From Chitinivibrionales bacterium (GTDB taxonomy: Bacteria; Fibrobacterota; Chitinivibrionia; Chitinivibrionales; JANQEN01): 11,077 nucleotides of DNA. Shown piece by piece: positions 7,984 to 11,077 of the stretch (within the stretch, counting starts at the first letter, position 1; every line of letters begins with the position of its first letter). A program made the position numbers and the translations under genes. Below the pieces are notes generated by a model. It saw only the letters and a program-made list of their open reading frames with translations. It ran no database searches and had not been told where the DNA came from. Location: assembly GCA_030593665.1 (NCBI GenBank), contig JAUVGS010000019.1, positions 1 through 11,077 of the forward strand. Reading direction: 5' to 3'.

Positions 7984-8031
7984 CGTTCACCCCCAATGTA
8001 AAGAGATCGGTATTAAAACAAAGCCAATTTC

Positions 8032-8328
8032 TTATTGATATTCCTCACAGTGCCATATACCGCCGGGAAGCCTGGCTGCGTTACAGAAAGAATTATTTTC
8101 ACAATTAATACATAATCCCTGAAATTCATCGGAATACGTTTTAACAGCAGTTTGTGTCTTATAAGGGTTGTTTTTCAGCGGCAGAGCAGATTCTATCTGC
8201 GGCTCAGGTGTACAGACATCATACTCCTCGCAACATATAACAGGACCTTGAACAGTCGTCAGAAAAGAACAATGCTCTTTATTAGTACAGTTAATGCAAA
8301 GTCCGGTAACTTCTTTTTGTAGAGTCAT
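8032..8328 (-). CDS. Small protein with two tandem GLCINC...CEEY cysteine modules
   Basis: 98-aa soluble protein, first gene after the sigma-54 promoter. It consists of two copies of one module joined by a ~35-residue Pro/Lys-rich linker. Module 1 has GLCINC, C20 and CCEEY (C11, C14, C20, C32/C33). Module 2 has GLCINC, C82 and HCEEY (C73, C76, C82, C94). Each module is C-x2-C-x5-C-x11/12-C, a plausible zinc or Fe-S site. The start is secure: ATG 8328 follows AAGGAG at 6 nt. I recognise the motif style as that of uncharacterised small Cys proteins in anaerobes but cannot name a function. Being co-transcribed with Fe-S oxidoreductase subunits suggests an accessory or assembly role, or an electron-carrier role. 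Confidence 0.88.
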   Translation of the reverse strand: MTLQKEVTGLCINCTNKEHCSFLTTVQGPVICCEEYDVCTPEPQIESALPLKNNPYKTQTAVKTYSDEFQGLCINCENNSFCNAARLPGGIWHCEEYQ

Positions 8329-8349
8329 AGCAGTCTCCTTTTAGTAATA

Positions 8350-8380
8350 ATGTTTAATGTATGGAGCATTTGCTAAACAT
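8350..8380 (-). promoter_or_regulatory. Possible leader hairpin in the operon 5' UTR
   Basis: A perfect 7-bp inverted repeat (ATGTTTA / TAAACAT, 8350-8356 with 8374-8380) encloses a further short AATG/CATT pairing. It lies between the predicted start of transcription (~8387) and the ribosome site of the first gene, so it would form in the mRNA leader. There is no T-tract and no known riboswitch pattern. It may only stabilise the 5' end. Confidence 0.3.
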
Positions 8381-8397
8381 AAGGCAATCTCTTTAAG

Positions 8398-8413
8398 CGC
8401 AATTAGTATGCCA
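8398..8413 (-). promoter_or_regulatory. Sigma-54 (-24/-12) promoter for the metabolic operon
   Basis: On the minus strand the sequence TGGCAT-ACTAA-TTGCG matches the RpoN consensus TGGCAC-N5-TTGCA, with the invariant GG and GC exactly 10 bases apart (GG at 8412-8411, GC at 8400-8399). Transcription would start near 8387, giving a leader of about 59 nt before the ATG at 8328. The site lies directly downstream of a gene for an NtrC-class activator, which is what such a promoter requires. Confidence 0.82.
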
Positions 8414-8449
8414 TGAAATCGGATAGTATGTTTTTATCAGAGTGAGGGT

Positions 8450-8472
8450 GCTGAAAATTACAGAGGATCAGC
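8450..8472. promoter_or_regulatory. Candidate activator-binding dyad (GCTGA-N13-TCAGC)
   Basis: Two perfect 5-bp half-sites, GCTGA (8450-8454) and TCAGC (8468-8472), are spaced by 13 bp and centred at 8461, about 74 bp upstream of the predicted transcription start. Spacing and position suit an enhancer site for a dimeric NtrC-family activator, although -80 to -150 is more usual. Only one copy was seen, so the call is tentative. Confidence 0.3.
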
Positions 8473-8485
8473 AATAGGAGTGGTA

Positions 8486-8624
8486 ATTAGTGCTTGGCCG
8501 AAAATTAGGTAAAACTGTCATTTCGAACGAAGGGAGAAATCCTTCTTTCCTAAGAATCAACAACTTACAGATTTCTCCCTACGGTCGAAATGACAAAAAT
8601 ACGCATTTCCGGCCAGACACTAAT
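8486..8624. repeat. MITE-like palindromic repeat element
   Basis: A nested inverted repeat of about 139 bp. The outer arms are 8486-8505 and 8605-8624 (17 of 20 positions pair). The inner arms are 8516-8541 and 8570-8595 (24 of 26 pair), around a 28-nt loop. The inner arms carry the TCATTTCGAACGAAG / AGATTTCTCCCTACG type of sequence that I recall from dispersed palindromic repeats in many bacterial genomes. It encodes no protein; a short plus-strand frame crossing it is an artefact. It could be a non-autonomous mobile element, and its transcript would fold into a long hairpin able to slow or end read-through from the regulator gene. Confidence 0.75.
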
Positions 8625-8720
8625 CAGGGAATTCTAGAAATTGTCATTGATAAGAAAACGGCCATACAGGCGTATTAAAATGTGGGTAAATATGAACCGG
8701 TGGGTTGTTTTTCCCCAGCA

Positions 8721-10073
8721 CTAATTGGTAATATTGTCTCGTTTCATTTTTTCACGGAGGGTCTTTCTGTCAATCTGCAGTATTTCAGATGCACGGGTCT
8801 TATTACCATCGACACTTGCCAGCACATTGCGAATATGCTCAACCTCAACTTCAGCCAGAGATCTGTTTAACCCGGATCCTCTCAGGGCTGAAAAACGCAT
8901 AAGTGAAGGAAGGTCGGGAACTTCAACGATTTCATCATCGTTCATGAGAACGATACGCTGTACAACGTTTTCCAACTCTCTTACATTTCCCGGCCAATGA
9001 TAATTTTTCAGCACTTCCAGAGCTGTCTCGGAGAAACGGGGTATGGGTTTGCCCAATTCCCTGGAATACTTTGACGCAAAATGGTTAACCAGCAGGAGTA
9101 CATCTTTCCCCCGCTCCCTCAGGGGCGGTATCTCAATGGTGATAACATTTATTCTGAAATAGAGATCTTCCCTGAACGTTTCTTTGGTTATAAGATTCTT
9201 CAAATCCTTATTGGTCGCGGCAATAATCCGCACATCCACTTTCCGTGAATTTGTGCTTCCTACCATTCTTACCTCTTTATCCTGAAGTACCCTGAGGAGT
9301 TTAACCTGCATGTTGATACTGGTTTCCCCTATCTCATCCAGGAAAATGGTACCTCCATCAGCCGTTTGAAAAAAACCGGCTCGCGTTTCATGCGCCCCGG
9401 TAAAGGCGCCTTTCATATATCCAAACAGCTCACTCTCAAGCAATGTTTCCGGGATACCACCGCAGTTAATAGGGATGAATGGCGCAGAAGCTCTTTCACT
9501 GCTGTAATGAATAGCTCGTGCCACAAGCTCTTTGCCTGTCCCGCTTTCACCGGTTATCAATGTTGTTGCAGAAACCGAAGCTGTTTTTTCTATAGTTTTA
9601 AAAACTTTTTTGATAACAGAAGATTCACCAAGTATACCGTGGACAGGAGAATATTCTACGGAAGCCTTTGAACCTGCAGCCAAATTACTTTTTCTTTTAT
9701 CAAGCGCACGTTGAACAGCGGTAAAAAGCTCTTTATCGGTAAAAGGTTTGGGAAGGTATTCATCCGCTCCGGCCTTTACCGATTCTATAGCTCCCTTTAT
9801 ACTCGGGTATCCCGTTATTGCTATTATTTCCATATCTTTGTAGTTATCCCGGATATGTTTGATAAGATCAATACCACTGACCTTCGGCATTTTTATATCG
9901 GTAATGATAAGCTCAACAGGTGTAGCCTCCAGGAATTTTATTGCATCATAAACACTCTGTGCGGTAAAAACCCTATACCCTTCGGAGGTAAGGTTCCTTT
10001 GAATTACCTCCAGAGTATCGGTAACATCATCAACAACAAGTATTTTTTTCTTTTTATCCGACTTAGTTTTCAT
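8721..10073 (-). CDS. NtrC-family sigma-54-dependent response regulator
   Basis: 450-aa transcription activator. Residues ~10-125 are a CheY-type receiver with acidic pair D15/D16, phospho-acceptor D59, T87 and K109. Residues ~144-380 are the AAA+ domain that remodels sigma-54 RNA polymerase: Walker A GESGTGKE (175-182), the sigma-54-contacting GAFTGA loop (222-227), Walker B GGTIFLDEIG (240-249), and the WPGNVRELENVVQR block. The C-terminus (~405-447) is a Fis-type helix-turn-helix (NKTRASEILQIDRKTLREKM). All functional motifs are intact. The ATG at 10073 has a modest AGGG site. It lies 54 bp after the upstream histidine kinase, its likely partner, and just upstream of a sigma-54 promoter, so that operon is its likely target. 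Its signal cannot be read from the sequence. Confidence 0.96.
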   Translation of the reverse strand: MKTKSDKKKKILVVDDVTDTLEVIQRNLTSEGYRVFTAQSVYDAIKFLEATPVELIITDIKMPKVSGIDLIKHIRDNYKDMEIIAITGYPSIKGAIESVKAGADEYLPKPFTDKELFTAVQRALDKRKSNLAAGSKASVEYSPVHGILGESSVIKKVFKTIEKTASVSATTLITGESGTGKELVARAIHYSSERASAPFIPINCGGIPETLLESELFGYMKGAFTGAHETRAGFFQTADGGTIFLDEIGETSINMQVKLLRVLQDKEVRMVGSTNSRKVDVRIIAATNKDLKNLITKETFREDLYFRINVITIEIPPLRERGKDVLLLVNHFASKYSRELGKPIPRFSETALEVLKNYHWPGNVRELENVVQRIVLMNDDEIVEVPDLPSLMRFSALRGSGLNRSLAEVEVEHIRNVLASVDGNKTRASEILQIDRKTLREKMKRDNITN

Positions 10074-10096
10074 TTTATAACCCTGTCTCTGTTCAA

Positions 10097-10128
10097 ATTT
10101 TAGATTTTGGATTTTAGATTTTGGATTT
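10097..10128. repeat. Short tandem direct repeat (14-bp unit, ~2.3 copies)
   Basis: Unit attttagattttgg occurs at 10097-10110 and 10111-10124, with a partial third copy to 10128. It fills most of the gap between kinase and regulator and touches the kinase stop codon. Next to it, 10131-10150 is a second simple pattern of the type GAACCC/TTGAACCC. Too few copies and no spacers for CRISPR; it looks like replication-slippage or low-complexity intergenic filler. Confidence 0.7.
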
Positions 10129-11077
10129 CAACCCTGAACCCTTGAACCCAGAACGGTTACCTCTATTTTTGGGTCACCTGCGGTTATAGGTAATTTTATT
10201 TGAAAACAGGTGCCAACGTTCTCTTTGCTTATCACATCAATCGATCCTCCATGAGAAGTAATTATACCATGAACGACCGCCAAACCAATACCGGTACCCT
10301 TATCAATATCTTTTGTTGTATAAAATGGCAGGAATATTTGCTCCATGACCTCATTACTCATACCAATACCGGTATCTTCAACATAAATCAATGCCTGCCC
10401 ATTCATTGCCTCTGTTCTGACAGTCAGTGTGCCTCCATTCGGCATTGCCTGAATAGCATTAACGATTAAGTTGACAAGTACCTGGTTGATCTGACCCGCA
10501 TCAGCAGTAATTTCCGGTATCTCCGGTGATAACGATTTTTTCAATTCAATTCCCTCTTTTTCCAACCTGCCTTCGAAAAGGCCAAGGCTTTCATCGACAA
10601 CTTTATTTAATGTTATCTTTGCTTTTTTAGTGGGTGTCTGCCGCGCAAAAATTAAAAGCTTCTTTACAATTTCCCTTGCATACAGAGAAGCGGTTTCAAT
10701 CTTTTCAAGGTCATGCTCAGCCTGTTTTGGCATTTCAGGATTTTTCATAACAAGTTGGGTAAATCCCAGAATATTCCCCAACGGCTCATTCAACTCATGT
10801 GCTACGCCGGCTGCAAGCTGCCCTATTGTGGCAAGCCTGTCCGCATGAATAAGTTGCTTTTCCAATGCCTTCTTTGCCTTCTCAGCATCCTGTCTTTTAA
10901 CCAGTAAGGCAATCTGTTTGGCAATAGCATCGATGAGGTTTCGTTCCTCTTTTAAAAACGGCCCCTCTGCAGCTTCCGGCATTTTCTCTGTATATATAAC
11001 CTCTACGGCACCTCTTTTTTCGCTATCAATCATAATATCTGATGTCTGCTTATTATATCCTTTTTTAACAGCGGATG
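10128..11077 (-). CDS. Sensor histidine kinase (GAF-like/HisKA/HATPase), N-terminus off window
   Basis: Sensor kinase whose start lies beyond the right edge: the frame is open through 11077, and the residues read there (…KKGYNKQTSDI) align with the interior of the other kinase in the window, so the Met at 11033 is internal. The visible part has the end of a GAF-like sensory domain, an H-box with the acceptor His encoded at 10799-10797 (VAHELNEPLG), and a complete ATPase domain: N-box NLIVNAIQAMP, G1 DTGIGM, F-box FLPFYTTKD and G2 GTGIGLAVVHG. It is followed closely by the NtrC-family regulator, suggesting a cognate pair. The last residues (…LGSRVQG) are encoded by a simple GGGTTCA-type repeat, so the C-terminal tail is probably acquired and non-essential. 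No membrane segment is seen in the visible part. Confidence 0.94.
   Translation of the reverse strand, partial: SAVKKGYNKQTSDIMIDSEKRGAVEVIYTEKMPEAAEGPFLKEERNLIDAIAKQIALLVKRQDAEKAKKALEKQLIHADRLATIGQLAAGVAHELNEPLGNILGFTQLVMKNPEMPKQAEHDLEKIETASLYAREIVKKLLIFARQTPTKKAKITLNKVVDESLGLFEGRLEKEGIELKKSLSPEIPEITADAGQINQVLVNLIVNAIQAMPNGGTLTVRTEAMNGQALIYVEDTGIGMSNEVMEQIFLPFYTTKDIDKGTGIGLAVVHGIITSHGGSIDVISKENVGTCFQIKLPITAGDPKIEVTVLGSRVQG

Larger units (their letters stand above)
8329..8720. other. Gene-free control region between regulator and operon
   Basis: 392 bp with no credible gene. From right to left: the 3' end of the regulator transcript, which has no convincing intrinsic terminator (only a weak GCC/GGC hairpin near 8660); a MITE-like palindrome; a GCTGA dyad; the sigma-54 core promoter; and a leader with a possible hairpin and a strong AAGGAG ribosome site. 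The order activator site, -24/-12 promoter, leader is that expected for an NtrC-type activated operon. Confidence 0.7.

Noticed and set aside
8490..8678. 62-codon plus-strand frame in the intergenic region
   Set aside because: It runs through the palindromic repeat element, so its sequence is explained by the repeat; no ribosome site or motif.
8640..8720. Intrinsic terminator after the regulator gene
   Set aside because: The best hairpin (GCC-N5-GGC near 8660 followed by TTTT on the minus strand) has only a 3-bp stem; too weak to call.
10097..10128. CRISPR-like array
   Set aside because: The unit is 14 bp, repeated directly without spacers and in fewer than three copies.

Overview
The window is from a bacterium of moderate-to-low GC content with sigma-54 regulation and iron-sulfur/flavin redox enzymes. 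Soluble PAS/GAF-like histidine kinases, an NtrC-class regulator, HydB/HndC-type flavoprotein subunits and a short-palindrome intergenic element would fit Desulfobacterota, Nitrospirota or an anaerobic Planctomycetota lineage. No rRNA, tRNA or species-specific marker is present, so the assignment is only a guess. Every gene I can support is on the minus strand, so the biological order runs from high to low coordinates.

Layout in transcription order. (1) 11077-10128: the C-terminal part of a soluble sensor histidine kinase, running off the right edge. (2) 10073-8721: a full-length NtrC-family response regulator (receiver, AAA+ with intact GAFTGA, Fis-type HTH), 54 bp downstream and probably the partner of that kinase. 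(3) 8720-8329: a gene-free control region holding a ~139-bp MITE-like palindrome, a GCTGA-N13-TCAGC dyad, and a near-consensus sigma-54 promoter (TGGCAT-N5-TTGCG) pointing into the next gene. (4) 8328-1373: a six-gene, co-directional, closely spaced cluster. It encodes a 98-aa two-module cysteine protein, a NuoE/HndA-like subunit with an extra four-cysteine-pair domain, a NuoF/HydB/HndC-like NADH-FMN subunit, a HoxU/HndD-N-terminus-like 2Fe-2S/4Fe-4S subunit, a GltB-like FMN-domain protein, and a glutamine-synthetase-family enzyme. The cluster closes with a rho-independent terminator at 1262-1216. (5) 1057-1: a second soluble histidine kinase, a close paralogue of the first, running off the left edge.

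Working model. The kinase and NtrC-like regulator activate the -24/-12 promoter next to them. This switches on what looks like an NADH-linked, possibly electron-bifurcating, soluble oxidoreductase. Its NAD(H)/FMN/Fe-S core is the one used by HndABCD/HydABC hydrogenases, but there is no hydrogenase catalytic subunit in the window. In its place is a GltB-type FMN domain that lacks the glutaminase domain and the canonical 3Fe-4S cysteines, with a single C-x2-C-x3-C-x3-C motif at its N-terminus, followed directly by a catalytically complete glutamine synthetase homologue. The substrate is not known: a reductive ammonium-assimilation complex is the obvious hypothesis, and the sequence does not prove it.
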